A stretch of 64,000 nucleotides of DNA, from NCBI GenBank assembly GCA_016722025.1, contig JADKGZ010000013.1, positions 82,042 through 146,041 of the forward strand. Direction: 5' to 3'. This document shows, in pieces, positions 10,185 through 19,169 of this stretch. Under the pieces are notes generated by a model. That model searched no databases and had not been told where the DNA came from. It was given only the letters and a program-made list of their open reading frames with translations. Each line of letters begins with the position of its first letter. The first letter of the stretch is position 1. The position numbers and the translations under genes were made by a program. Source of the stretch: Acidimicrobiaceae bacterium. GTDB taxonomy: Bacteria > Actinomycetota > Acidimicrobiia > Acidimicrobiales > Ilumatobacteraceae.

Positions 10185-10936
10185 GCGTTGAACGCATCGG
10201 TGGCGATCACCGTGCCGTCGGGGGTGATGACACAGCCGCTGTAGCCCTGGTGCCGCGCCAACCAGTAGAGGCCGTCGACACCCATCACGAAGAGCGTGGT
10301 TGCATACGCATCGGCGTCGGCCAGGTCTGGGCCGATGACAGTGGCGCTTGCCAGGTGGCAGATCGGGTGACCGTTGCGCGGGTCGACGATGTGGGTGCCG
10401 CGCTCGTACGTGCCGCTGGTGGCGACGGCGAGTGGCCCCGCTCCGTGCAGCACCAGCGCGAGCGCCATCGGGTCGTCGGGGTGCCGCACACCGACCCGCC
10501 ACTCCACGCCACCGTGGTCGAGGCCGCCGAGTGCCACATCACCACCGGCGTTGAGGCAGAAGTCGATCACCCCGCGGCTGCGCAGCAGGCCGACGGCACG
10601 TTGCACCGACCAGCCCTTCACGTAGCCGCATGGATCGAACCTGGTGCCGTTCGGTGAGGGCAGCGACCACACGTCGAACAGCCCGTCGGTGTCCTCGGCC
10701 AGTTCGCCGCAGCGTTGCAGCACCTCGCGCACGTCGTCGCCGACTTCCGCGTCGGTGGGCGCCAACTCGCCGCGGCCGATGCGACTGATGACGCTGGCCT
10801 CCTTGTACGGGCTGAACACCTCGTCGACCTCGTGGAACCACGCGACCAGCTCATCGACGAGCGATCGGTCGTGCGAGTCGACGATGTCGATGCTGACGGT
10901 GGTTCCCATCACTGCTTCGACGTGGTGAAGGCTCAC
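10169..10936 (-). CDS. apbE: FAD:protein FMN transferase
   Basis: 255-residue ApbE: covalently links FMN from FAD to a Thr in the target motif of exported flavoproteins. Seen: EAVMGTTVSIDI at the N-terminus, DPCGYVKGWSVQRA (FAD-binding, about 128-142), the LNAGGDVALGG loop (about 157), and the C-terminal ASATVIGPDLADADAYATTLFVMG block with the Mg2+-site acidic residues. No lipoprotein signal is evident. It lies two bases downstream of a gene for an FMN-binding-domain protein with a flavinylation motif, which is almost certainly its substrate. Confidence 0.92.
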   Translation of the reverse strand: MSLHHVEAVMGTTVSIDIVDSHDRSLVDELVAWFHEVDEVFSPYKEASVISRIGRGELAPTDAEVGDDVREVLQRCGELAEDTDGLFDVWSLPSPNGTRFDPCGYVKGWSVQRAVGLLRSRGVIDFCLNAGGDVALGGLDHGGVEWRVGVRHPDDPMALALVLHGAGPLAVATSGTYERGTHIVDPRNGHPICHLASATVIGPDLADADAYATTLFVMGVDGLYWLARHQGYSGCVITPDGTVIATDAFNAYRAS

Positions 10937-10938
10937 GT

Positions 10939-11769
10939 TCAGCCGCTGATGCCCGACGCGGCCTTGGCGGCGTCGATCGCCGACTGCAGCGAGATGCGAT
11001 AGCTCACCGAGGTGTAGGTGGCTCCCGACACCGTGCTCACATCGGCCTGCTGGGTGGTGATCGCTTCACTGATCAACGTGGGCAACGCGGCCTCGTTGAT
11101 GCGGACGCTCTTGCGGTCGCCGTCGGGGTACCGCAGGATCTGCACGTCGCTGATCTGGCCGCCGCTGTACACCACCTGCACCTGCACGGTGCCCCAGCGG
11201 TTGGTGTCGCCGGCGCCCACGTAGGTGCCGTCGACCACACCCGCGACCGCGGCAGCAGTCGTGGCCGGAGCAACGGTGGTCGCCTGCTCCACGGTCGTGG
11301 CGTCAGTCGTGGCGTCAGTCGTGGCGTCGATCGTGGCGTCGATCGTGGCGGCGGTCGTCGCTGTCGGCTCGGCGGTGGTGGTGGCTGGAACGGCCGTGAT
11401 CAACGGATCGCCGGCGGTGCCGGTGGTGAGCTGGATCGAATCGGTGCTGCCGTCCTGGCCGGCGAACACGCCGGCCAAGCCGATGGTGGTGACTGCGCTC
11501 AGCGCCAGTGAGGCGAGCTTGGCGGCGCGAGCCGGCTTGGCGCGGCGGCCCGCCTTGCCGGCGGTGGGCGACGGCTTGGTGTTGCCGCGGGCGGCCGACA
11601 GCGCCGCCAGCCGCGCGTGCGCATCCGTCGGTGCCGTGCCGTGTGGTGAGGTCGTGCGTTCCTGAGGGCGGGCGCCGGGTGTGGGCGGCGGCAGGGTGTT
11701 GCGGGTGCGACCGTCGTGTTGCTGCAGGAGGGGGTCGATCGGCCGCTGAGGTCTGCGAGGCGTGTTCAT
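10939..11769 (-). CDS. Exported FMN-binding domain protein (ApbE substrate)
   Basis: 276 residues. A basic cytoplasmic N-terminus (about 1-85) precedes one membrane segment (about 86-106), then a Thr/Ala-rich spacer with TDATTDAT-type repeats (about 130-180), then a C-terminal FMN-binding domain (about 190-276). The domain contains VSTVSGATYTS, the SGAT-type acceptor sequence flavinylated on Thr by ApbE. Function: one-electron carrier on the outer face of the membrane, between the ferric-reductase-like membrane protein upstream and an unknown acceptor. Start ATG 11769. Confidence 0.85.
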   Translation of the reverse strand: MNTPRRPQRPIDPLLQQHDGRTRNTLPPPTPGARPQERTTSPHGTAPTDAHARLAALSAARGNTKPSPTAGKAGRRAKPARAAKLASLALSAVTTIGLAGVFAGQDGSTDSIQLTTGTAGDPLITAVPATTTAEPTATTAATIDATIDATTDATTDATTVEQATTVAPATTAAAVAGVVDGTYVGAGDTNRWGTVQVQVVYSGGQISDVQILRYPDGDRKSVRINEAALPTLISEAITTQQADVSTVSGATYTSVSYRISLQSAIDAAKAASGISG

Positions 11770-11803
11770 GGGGGAACTGCTTCCGGAATCGATGGTGGAG
11801 GGT

Positions 11804-12346
11804 TCAGAGCGCTGCTCGACGGCGTTGGGCGATGCCGAGCAGGCGAATGGTGATGGGATAGACGGCCAGGCCGATGAGCAGCGCGAGGCCGCGGGTGAAG
11901 TACACCGACATCGAGTCGCTCCCGGATTGGTAGGCGTGCACACCGGAGAGCACGACTGCGGGGATGGCGACGAGGTGCACCGCATGCCAGGCCTTGCGCG
12001 GCAGTCGACGGCGGATGCGGGCGATGGATGGCAGCACCACGATGACGAACAGCCAGAAGGCGATCACGCCCCAGCCGATTCCCCAACCGACCTTGCTGTT
12101 GGGCACCAACAGATCGACGAAGGCGAGCCCGGCCTCGGTGTCGAGGAAGGAGACCAGCATGTGGATGCCGATGAAGACCAGCGTGAGGCCACCGAGGTAG
12201 TTGTGCAGCGCGAGCCACCAGTTGGGCTTCAGGCGCGTTCCGGTGTTGCGGGCGGAGAAGAAGAGGCCCCACACCAACGTGGCGACCGCCAGCACCGCGG
12301 CGACGATGCCGGTGGAGCGAGTGAGGTACCACATCCACGAGTTCAC
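11804..12346 (-). CDS. Ferric-reductase-like transmembrane cytochrome b protein
   Basis: 180 residues with about five or six membrane helices. Two helices each carry a His pair suited to b-type haem ligation: LALHNYLGGLTLVFIGIHML (His about 14 apart) and AWHAVHLVAIPAVVLSGVHAY. This is the ferric-reductase-like transmembrane (FRD/MsrQ-type) fold that passes electrons across the membrane. Start is GTG 12346. Together with the FMN-binding protein (34 bases downstream) and apbE it forms a three-gene transmembrane electron-transfer unit. Confidence 0.82.
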   Translation of the reverse strand: MNSWMWYLTRSTGIVAAVLAVATLVWGLFFSARNTGTRLKPNWWLALHNYLGGLTLVFIGIHMLVSFLDTEAGLAFVDLLVPNSKVGWGIGWGVIAFWLFVIVVLPSIARIRRRLPRKAWHAVHLVAIPAVVLSGVHAYQSGSDSMSVYFTRGLALLIGLAVYPITIRLLGIAQRRRAAL

Positions 12347-12421
12347 GCAGTCAGTGTGATCGACGAGTGTGAATGAAGTGTCGCGCCCAGGTTGGAGTTG
12401 CGTAAGAGCCGGGCGACGCGC

Positions 12422-14590
12422 TCAGCGAGGTGCCAGCAACCGCTCGACGGCTGCTTCGATCTCGGGTTCGCTGAGCAGCATCAGCTTGGCGGCGTCGCCC
12501 AGCGGGATGAAGCTGTCCTTGCTCGTCACTCTGGCCATCCGCCCGCCGAACCCGCCGTCGATGAGCGCCGCCAGCACACCCTCGGCAACACCGCCCGAGC
12601 ATCGGGTCTCGTCCACCACCAGCACGGCGCCGGTGGCCTCGGCTTCGCGCAGGATGTCGTCGATCGGCAACGGGGCGATCCAGCGCATGTCGACCACCCG
12701 GGCACCGATGCCGCGAGCGAGCAGCCGATACGCGGCTCGCAGCGACATGTACACGCCATTGCCGAACGTGAGCAAGGTGATGTCGGTGCCGTCGCCGTAG
12801 GTGCGGGCCGCGCCGATGGGCACGTGCTCACCCGGAGTGGGAGCAGCCAGCCACAGGCGGTCACCGGGCTCGATCAGGTCGGTCGTGTGGTAGCGGGCGA
12901 TGGGTTCCACGATCACGCTCACCGTGCCATCGACTTGCGCTGCGGCCACCAGCGTGCGCAGCATCGCCGCCGCATCGTCGGGTCGGGCCGGCACGGCCAC
13001 CACCACGCCGGGCAGATCGCGCAGCACGGTGAGCGAGTCGTCGTTGTGGAAGTGGCCGCCGAACCCCTCCTGGTATCCGAGGCCGGCGATGCGCACCACC
13101 ATCCCGTTGCGGTACTGGCCGTTGGAGAAGAACTGCAGCGTCGATGCCTCACCGCGCAGCTGATCCTCTGCGTTGTGCAGGTAGGCGAGGTACTGGATCT
13201 CGGCGATGGGCAGGAACCCGCTGATGGCCGCGCCGTTGGCCAGGCCGAGGATGCTGGTCTCGTCGAGCAACGTGTCGAACACGCGGGCGGCGCCGGCCTG
13301 TGCGAGCAGACCCTTGGTGACGCCGTAGACGCCGCCTTTGGCGGCCACGTCCTCGCCGAACAGCAGCATGTTGTCGTGCGTGTGCAACAGGTCGGCCAGC
13401 GTGGCGTTGATGGCCTGCGCCAGCGTGAGCGGTTCGCCGGTGTCAGCACCTGTGGCATCAGGGGTGAGCGTTGCGCCCGCCGCGATGGCGACAGCCTGCG
13501 GTGTACGCGGGGCCAGCGGCGCGAGCACCTCCTCGGCGGTGGCCAGTTGCGGCCATTGCGCCACGGTGGTGGCCACCTCGTACACACGGGCACGGAGGTC
13601 GTCGTGGCGGGCGGCCAGCCCGTCGGCGGTGTGGTGTCCGCTGGCGACCAGGCGGCGAGCGGTGGCCAGGATGGGGTCGCGGTCGGCATCGGCGCGCAGC
13701 TCGGCCGGCGTGCGGTAGGCCACCTCCACGTCGGTACCCGCGTGGCCACCGAAGCGGACGGTGCGCAGGTGCAAGAACGCCGGCCGCCGCTGCGTGCGCA
13801 CCCACTCGCCCAACTCGGCCGTCACCGCCAGCACCGCCTCGGGGTCGGTGCCGTCGACGCCGGCGTAGCGCAGGTGCGGCCGGTTGCCGTACGCGCTCTC
13901 GATCCAGCCGGCGGGCGTGCGCACGCTGATGCCCAGCCCGTTGTCCTCGCAGACGAACAGCAACGGCAGCGGCAGGCGTTGATGCGCACAGTGCAGCGCG
14001 GTGTTGATCGCGCCGGCGGCGACGGCGTGGTTGGCCGAGGCGTCTCCGAAGGAGCACACGGCGAGCGCATCGGTGGGCCACGGCGACTCGACGCGCAGGC
14101 GCGCTGCGCGGCCGATGGCGAAGGCGACGCCCACGGCCCGGGGCAGGTGTGAGGCGATGGTGGACGTCTGCGGGATCACCGCCAGGTCGTGGCGGCCGAA
14201 CACCTTGTGCCGCCCGCCGGCGATGGGCTCGGCGGTGGCGGCGACCATGCCGGCGAGGATGTCGTGCACCCCGCCGAGGCCGGCGCGGGCGAGGTAGAAG
14301 CCCCCACTGCGGTAGTGCAGAAGCGCCGGGTCGGAAGTCCGCAACCCCATCGCCACGGCGGCGTTGCTCTCGTGCCCCGACGAGCCGATCGTGTAGTAGC
14401 CCTTGCCCTGGCCCCGCAACCAGCGTGCGGCCTGGTCGCAGTGGCGGCTGGCGACCTGCACGTCGAACAGCCGCTCCAGTGCAGCGAGGCCACCGGTTGC
14501 CAGCGGCGCCGGCACGATCGATGCGGTCGCCAGCGCGCGCAGCGAGTCGACGAGTTGTGCTTCCAGCGCGCTGCGTTCAGGGGTGCCCAC
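12422..14590 (-). CDS. Fused alpha/beta E1 component of a branched-chain alpha-keto acid dehydrogenase-type enzyme
   Basis: 722 residues combining E1-alpha (about 1-340) and E1-beta (about 370-722) in one chain. The alpha part shows GYYTIGSSGHE, the thiamine-diphosphate motif beginning GDASANHAV and ending FVCEDNGLGIS. The beta part shows LFGEDVAAKGGVYGVTKGL, GFGGHFHNDDS and the C-terminal VVDETRCSGGVAEGVL. Catalyses thiamine-dependent decarboxylation of a 2-oxo acid and transfer of the acyl group to E2 lipoyl. No E2 or E3 gene is next to it, so its partners must be elsewhere. Separate alpha and beta chains are the more usual arrangement. Confidence 0.85.
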   Translation of the reverse strand: MGTPERSALEAQLVDSLRALATASIVPAPLATGGLAALERLFDVQVASRHCDQAARWLRGQGKGYYTIGSSGHESNAAVAMGLRTSDPALLHYRSGGFYLARAGLGGVHDILAGMVAATAEPIAGGRHKVFGRHDLAVIPQTSTIASHLPRAVGVAFAIGRAARLRVESPWPTDALAVCSFGDASANHAVAAGAINTALHCAHQRLPLPLLFVCEDNGLGISVRTPAGWIESAYGNRPHLRYAGVDGTDPEAVLAVTAELGEWVRTQRRPAFLHLRTVRFGGHAGTDVEVAYRTPAELRADADRDPILATARRLVASGHHTADGLAARHDDLRARVYEVATTVAQWPQLATAEEVLAPLAPRTPQAVAIAAGATLTPDATGADTGEPLTLAQAINATLADLLHTHDNMLLFGEDVAAKGGVYGVTKGLLAQAGAARVFDTLLDETSILGLANGAAISGFLPIAEIQYLAYLHNAEDQLRGEASTLQFFSNGQYRNGMVVRIAGLGYQEGFGGHFHNDDSLTVLRDLPGVVVAVPARPDDAAAMLRTLVAAAQVDGTVSVIVEPIARYHTTDLIEPGDRLWLAAPTPGEHVPIGAARTYGDGTDITLLTFGNGVYMSLRAAYRLLARGIGARVVDMRWIAPLPIDDILREAEATGAVLVVDETRCSGGVAEGVLAALIDGGFGGRMARVTSKDSFIPLGDAAKLMLLSEPEIEAAVERLLAPR

Positions 14591-14650
14591 GGCTCCAGCT
14601 TGTCAGGTGCGCTACTGCGGGCGAGCCCGCTGCGCCGACAAGAAGTCGGT

Positions 14651-15142
14651 TCAGACGTCGACCCGATAGCGCACGATCAGCGGGTCGCCGCTGGGCTGCA
14701 CCACTGCGCGATAGCGGTTGATCAGCGCGCGCATGGCCGAGTTCTCGCGCAGCACGTCGGCGATGATGCGGCGCACGCCTCGCTTGCGGGCCAGCACCAG
14801 CAATGCATCCATCAGGCGCGATCCCACGCCGAGGCCCTGGTAGTCGTCGATCACCGTCACCGACAGCTCCGGTGGCCCCTCGGGGTTGCCCATCCAGCGG
14901 GCCACACCGATCGGCTTGCCCTCTGGGTGGTTGGGCAGGTCGGCCGCCGCGTCGAACGCGATGATCGCAGCGTCGACCATGCCGTCGACGTGCGCCAGTC
15001 GCTCGAGCACCCCCGGCGGCAACTCGCGCACCGCGGTGAAGAAGCGGAAGTGGCGCGACTCGGGGCCGAGCTCTTCGAACGCCTCGGCGAAGTATCGGTC
15101 GAAATCCTCCGGTACTGCTTCGCGGGTGATGATCAGTGGCAT
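14651..15142 (-). CDS. GNAT family N-acetyltransferase
   Basis: 163-residue acetyltransferase. The acetyl-CoA-binding motif A appears as VTVIDDYQGLGVGSRLMDALLVLARKRG (about 93-120), followed by the motif-B segment ADVLRENSAMRALINRYR. Substrate (amine on protein, peptide or small molecule) unknown. The ATG at 15142 is chosen because upstream in-frame sequence is unlike the family. Monocistronic, 60 bases from the fused E1 gene start. Confidence 0.8.
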   Translation of the reverse strand: MPLIITREAVPEDFDRYFAEAFEELGPESRHFRFFTAVRELPPGVLERLAHVDGMVDAAIIAFDAAADLPNHPEGKPIGVARWMGNPEGPPELSVTVIDDYQGLGVGSRLMDALLVLARKRGVRRIIADVLRENSAMRALINRYRAVVQPSGDPLIVRYRVDV

Positions 15143-15266
15143 GTGGTCGATGTGCACATGATGCCTGAACGGCACGGCCCTGTCGGTGCGACTGTTGGCA
15201 CGTCGACGGGCCGTGCTGTTCACGCGGCAGTCGAGCGACGCCATCGGCGTCGCTCGATCGTGCCGA

Positions 15267-15446
15267 CTACTTCTCGTCGGTGACGTTCTCGATGACGTCC
15301 TTGACCTTCTCGGCAGCCATCTCGACCTTGTCGTCGATGGAGTCGGGCGTCTTGCTCTCGACGACGTCGGCAACCTTGTCGACTGCGTCGGTGACAGCCT
15401 TCTTGTTGCCACCGAGCAAACCCTTGATCTTGTCGAGCAGACCCAT
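15267..15446 (-). CDS. MT0933-like small antitoxin-family protein
   Basis: 59 residues, MGLLDKIKGLLGGNKK followed by an amphipathic Lys/Asp/Glu-rich helix with VDKVADVVESKTPDSIDDKVEMAAEKVKDVI. The layout matches the MT0933-like antitoxin family (PF14013 as I recall), whose founding member sits beside an SRPBCC-type toxin. No toxin gene is adjacent here, so the label is by family only. A near-perfect GGAGGAAG ribosome-binding site precedes the ATG, suggesting strong expression. Confidence 0.7.
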   Translation of the reverse strand: MGLLDKIKGLLGGNKKAVTDAVDKVADVVESKTPDSIDDKVEMAAEKVKDVIENVTDEK

Positions 15447-15639
15447 TTGTTTCTTCCTCCATGTGCGCGAAATGCGGCGCGCACCTTCGCACACCGGGCG
15501 CCAGCCGTCCAGCGCGAATCTGCAGCTCCGGCCAGGTGACATCACTCGGGACACGGCCTGACGCGAGTGCTGACGCGGGTGTTCGACACTTGCACGAGGT
15601 TCGAGATCGAGTGATCGACAACACCTCGGGAGGCTCGCC

Positions 15640-16062
15640 ATGGCAGTCACAGGTTCGCAATCCAGCGCTTCGCCAGCCACGTTGATCGCTCTCGTCGTGG
15701 TGCTCGCCGGGCTTGATCTGGTCGGCGCGCTGCTGGCGAAGGAATGGACATCTGGTCGCAGCCCGTGGATGTTCGCGGGCGGTGCGCTGGTGTTCCTCCT
15801 GCTGTTCTCTGTCTATGCGATAGGACTCCGCTTCGCCGAGATGTCGACAGTGACCTTCGGATGGATCGTCGGGCTGCAGGTAGCGGTGCTGTTCCTGGAG
15901 CGGGTTCGGTACGGAGTGAGCCTCCCCACCGGGAAGTGGATCGCCATCGTCGCCATTCTCGGCTTGCAGGCCTACCTGGTACTGGCCCCGAACGACGGCG
16001 CGTCGGCCGCCGAACCACCGATCGAAGAAGTAGTGAGAGTGCAGGTGGCGACCAGCGCATGA
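15640..16062 (+). CDS. Four-helix small membrane protein, SMR-like topology
   Basis: 140 residues with four hydrophobic segments (about 14-35, 45-65, 70-92, 98-118) and a short hydrophilic tail. The spacing and residues (DLVGALLAKEW in helix 1, VYAIGLRFAEMSTVTFGWIVGLQ in helices 2-3, KWIAIVAILGLQAYLVL in helix 4) resemble small multidrug-resistance transporters, with Asp where the family has its key Glu. A transporter role is only an inference. It precedes the STAND regulator by 25 bases on the same strand. Confidence 0.6.
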   Translation: MAVTGSQSSASPATLIALVVVLAGLDLVGALLAKEWTSGRSPWMFAGGALVFLLLFSVYAIGLRFAEMSTVTFGWIVGLQVAVLFLERVRYGVSLPTGKWIAIVAILGLQAYLVLAPNDGASAAEPPIEEVVRVQVATSA

Positions 16063-16087
16063 TCGGGCTTCGTCTACGTTGCTGTCG

Positions 16088-19000
16088 ATGACGGCGTACG
16101 CTCGAGCACCGTTCCGGTTCCGGCCACCCGATCTGCCCCAGACGTTGGTGTACCGCGACCGGTTGCTTCGCGATCTTCGCCAACGATTCGAACATCGTCT
16201 CACCGTGCTACGTGCCGGAGCAGGTTTCGGAAAGACGACGCTGCTCGCCCACGCAGTCGCGGAGAACTTGCTCGATCCACTCGGAGCGGATGTGTGGCTG
16301 CAGCTCGTCGAGACCGATCGACAGCCTGAGCATCTCCTGATCGGTCTCGCTGCAGCGCTTGCCACACCTGGTCGCGTTGCCGACAACCAGGTGACCCAGC
16401 CGACGATCGAGGACATCGTGGACCTGATCTGGGCGCGGGCACCCGAGCATGTCGCGTTGGTGCTCGACGACCTGCACGTGGTCGACGGATCCCCGGCGAT
16501 CGTGGTCGTCGCGGAGCTCTGCACCCAACTGCCTGCGAATGCCCATCTCGTCCTTGGAACTCGCACCACTCCTGCGATCCCGATCAGGCTGTTGCAGGCG
16601 CGCGGCCAAGCGCTGATCCTCGACGAGTCGGATCTCGCGTTCGACGACGGCGAACAGACCGAGTTTGCTCGGATGCGCCACGTGGTGATGGCAGCGGGTG
16701 CCGAGATGCCATCCTGGCCGGCGCTGGCCGTGCTGATGTCCACCGTCGGCTACTCGGCCTCGATCGAGTTCCTGTGGGATGCCGTGCTGCAGTCGCTGGA
16801 CAGTGAACGCCGTACGGCATTGGCGCTCCTGGTGCGATTCGGCCGGGTCGATGACGAGGTGGTGCAGGCGGTGCTGGGAACCGCGTGGTCGGCACACGCG
16901 CTGCTCGACGGGCTTCCGCTGATCGAAACCCGCGACGGCGACTACAGGTTTCACGACCTGTGGCGGGCGGCCCTCGCCGACTCGATCGACGCCAGCGAGT
17001 GGCGAGACGCTCTCATCACCGGTGCGGAGGTGCTCATCGCCCGCGGAGAACTGTCACGAGGTGCTCGATGTCTGCAAGCCGCTGGAGCAGACGACCGTCT
17101 CATCCAGTTGGCACGTGCCTTCGGCTCCGCTCCCATCACGGCCGGCCTCAGTGGCGCCGTCGCCGAAGTCCTGATCGATTGTCTGCCCCTTCACGCCCGC
17201 AATGGCGCTCTCGGTCGATACCTGCGCACCATCGAAACCGGCTCGTTCCAATCAGATCGCATCCTGCTCGACCTTCACGAAGTGTTCCAGTTGGCTGTCA
17301 ACGACGACCCAGAGCTGGCCACGCTGGCCCTGTGGCGCGAGACGCAGATGCTCGGTGATGTGAGCCCTGCCGTCTTGTCGAGCCCTGCCGTCGACGATCT
17401 GGTGGCTGCTGTCGAACGCTTCGCCGCCGACGGGTGGCCCTTGGCCCGATGCGCGCTGGGCCTCGTCAGGTCACACGCCGCGGAGCAGCTGCGCGACGTG
17501 AAGGGTGCCATCGCAGCCATCTCGCTGTTCGAAGGTGCCGACGCAGCGCTGCTTCGTGCCTCGGTCACCTCGCGCTACCTGGCGCTCGGCCACCCCGAGC
17601 AAGTCGCGGTCACTCTTGACGAAGTACTCGGCCAAGGGGTGAGCGAGCCGGTCAGCGCGCAGGTCGTGTGGTTTCGAGGCGAGATCGACCCGTCGCTGGC
17701 GTGGCCGATCGTTCGAGACCTGCCCGTGGCGTATGGGCATCGCCGCCTCCCGAACGTGCACGTTCCACTCCTCGGAGTGCTCACCTCGGTTGCGCTCGCG
17801 GCGGGCGATCTCGTCGGTGCGCGCCGAATGGCCGACGATGCGCTCGACCAGGCTCGTCGCCTTCTCCAACGGCCTGCATCATTCGCTCACGTTGCGGATG
17901 CGCTGGTCGCGCTCGCAACCGAAGGCGACGAGGCTGCGGCAGCACGCTTCGAAGCATTGTTTCGTGAAATGCCGCTCGCGCCGTGGCCGCCGTGGTCCTG
18001 TCTCGGCGCGCTGTGCGCCGTTCGGGCACTCGTCGCCGATACCGACTGGCTCGATGAGCTGGAGATGGGCATCTCGATGCGCACGGCGACCGCTGCGGGC
18101 AAGGCAATCGTTGCGCTCCGGCGTGACGACGACACGTCGGGCGCGGCGAGGCTGCCGTGGGTGTCGACCGAGCTCTTGCGGGTGCACGTGCCACCATCGA
18201 TGTTGTGCGAGTTGGCGATGGCCGTGAGCGACTCGATACCGGCGGCCGCCGCCTGCCTCGATCAGATTCCCGAGTCCACCCGATGGGTGGAACGTCTGAT
18301 CGACCATCCGCACGCACCGCTGCGAGCGAAGGCGCGCGCCTTCACGAGCGGCACCCCTGCCAGGCCGCCGTACCAGTTGGAGATCACCACCTTCGGCGAG
18401 TTCTCCATTCGCCGTAGCGATGGCGGAGCAGTGTCGGATCGCGTTCGGGGCGGCCGAGTGCAACAGCTCGTCGCAAGGTTGTTGACCGATGCGGCGCCGC
18501 TGCGCACCTCCATCGCCGACCGGCTGTGGCCAGACCTGGGCGAGAAGCAGGCGGGCGCCAACCTGCGCGTCACCTTGGCCTCGCTGCTCGACTCGATCGA
18601 GCCAGGTCGCCGCTCCGGCACCTCGTGGTTCGTGCGGTCCGACGACGGTCGCCTCCGTCTGGGTCACGACTCCGTCGAAGTCGACCTCCGGCGGTTCGAC
18701 GGGCATGTTGCTGCCGCGCGTGAGGCTGAGCGAGCCGGCCGACTCACCGAGTCGCTCATGCAGCACCGGCTCGCCTTCGAGCTGTACCGAGGCGAGTTCA
18801 TGCCCGGCGTGACCGACGCCGACGTCGAGCAGGAGCGCCTGCGGCTGCAGACCCTGGCGTACAGCTCGGGCTGCCGTCTCTGCGAGCTGCTGCTGGCCAA
18901 GGGTGAGCCAGAAGAAGCGCTGCGCGCCGCGGTAGCCGCCGCTCGAATCGATCCGCTGGCCGAGCGCGCACGTCGTACCGAGATTCGGAGTCACCTGGCG

Positions 19001-19138
19001 CTGGGCTCTGCGCTGGCAGCACGTTCGGCCGCACGACACCTGCGCGCAATGCTGCACGACGAGCGCCTGAGCGCCGATCGCGAGACTGAGGCGCTGCTCG
19101 CCAAGGCCGACCCGATCGATCCTTCCGCGTCGCTGTAA
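16088..19138 (+). CDS. STAND-type regulator with P-loop ATPase and C-terminal BTAD domain
   Basis: 1016-residue putative signal-transducing ATPase. Near the N-terminus lie Walker A GAGFGKTT (about 45-52) and the Walker-B-like HVALVLDDLHVV (about 130). A long helical-repeat middle region (about 300-740) probably forms a sensor solenoid. The C-terminus (about 760-1010) is a winged-helix-like segment beginning LEITTFGEFSIRR plus a bacterial transcriptional activation domain of TPR type (VDLRRFDGHVAAAREAE ... YRGEFMPGVTD). MalT-like proteins usually end in LuxR; here the SARP-type output replaces it. Start ATG 16088. The kinase gene follows 31 bases downstream, so the two are likely co-transcribed. 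Confidence 0.8.
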   Translation: MTAYARAPFRFRPPDLPQTLVYRDRLLRDLRQRFEHRLTVLRAGAGFGKTTLLAHAVAENLLDPLGADVWLQLVETDRQPEHLLIGLAAALATPGRVADNQVTQPTIEDIVDLIWARAPEHVALVLDDLHVVDGSPAIVVVAELCTQLPANAHLVLGTRTTPAIPIRLLQARGQALILDESDLAFDDGEQTEFARMRHVVMAAGAEMPSWPALAVLMSTVGYSASIEFLWDAVLQSLDSERRTALALLVRFGRVDDEVVQAVLGTAWSAHALLDGLPLIETRDGDYRFHDLWRAALADSIDASEWRDALITGAEVLIARGELSRGARCLQAAGADDRLIQLARAFGSAPITAGLSGAVAEVLIDCLPLHARNGALGRYLRTIETGSFQSDRILLDLHEVFQLAVNDDPELATLALWRETQMLGDVSPAVLSSPAVDDLVAAVERFAADGWPLARCALGLVRSHAAEQLRDVKGAIAAISLFEGADAALLRASVTSRYLALGHPEQVAVTLDEVLGQGVSEPVSAQVVWFRGEIDPSLAWPIVRDLPVAYGHRRLPNVHVPLLGVLTSVALAAGDLVGARRMADDALDQARRLLQRPASFAHVADALVALATEGDEAAAARFEALFREMPLAPWPPWSCLGALCAVRALVADTDWLDELEMGISMRTATAAGKAIVALRRDDDTSGAARLPWVSTELLRVHVPPSMLCELAMAVSDSIPAAAACLDQIPESTRWVERLIDHPHAPLRAKARAFTSGTPARPPYQLEITTFGEFSIRRSDGGAVSDRVRGGRVQQLVARLLTDAAPLRTSIADRLWPDLGEKQAGANLRVTLASLLDSIEPGRRSGTSWFVRSDDGRLRLGHDSVEVDLRRFDGHVAAAREAERAGRLTESLMQHRLAFELYRGEFMPGVTDADVEQERLRLQTLAYSSGCRLCELLLAKGEPEEALRAAVAAARIDPLAERARRTEIRSHLALGSALAARSAARHLRAMLHDERLSADRETEALLAKADPIDPSASL

Positions 19139-19169
19139 CCCGCGCACCGGTGCAACGTCGTGTCTCGGC

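Noticed and set aside
8328..10502. 724-residue frame ending in EngB
   Set aside because: Only the last ~195 residues are EngB-like; the rest is the complement of the MFS gene and is low-complexity Arg/His/Gln-rich.
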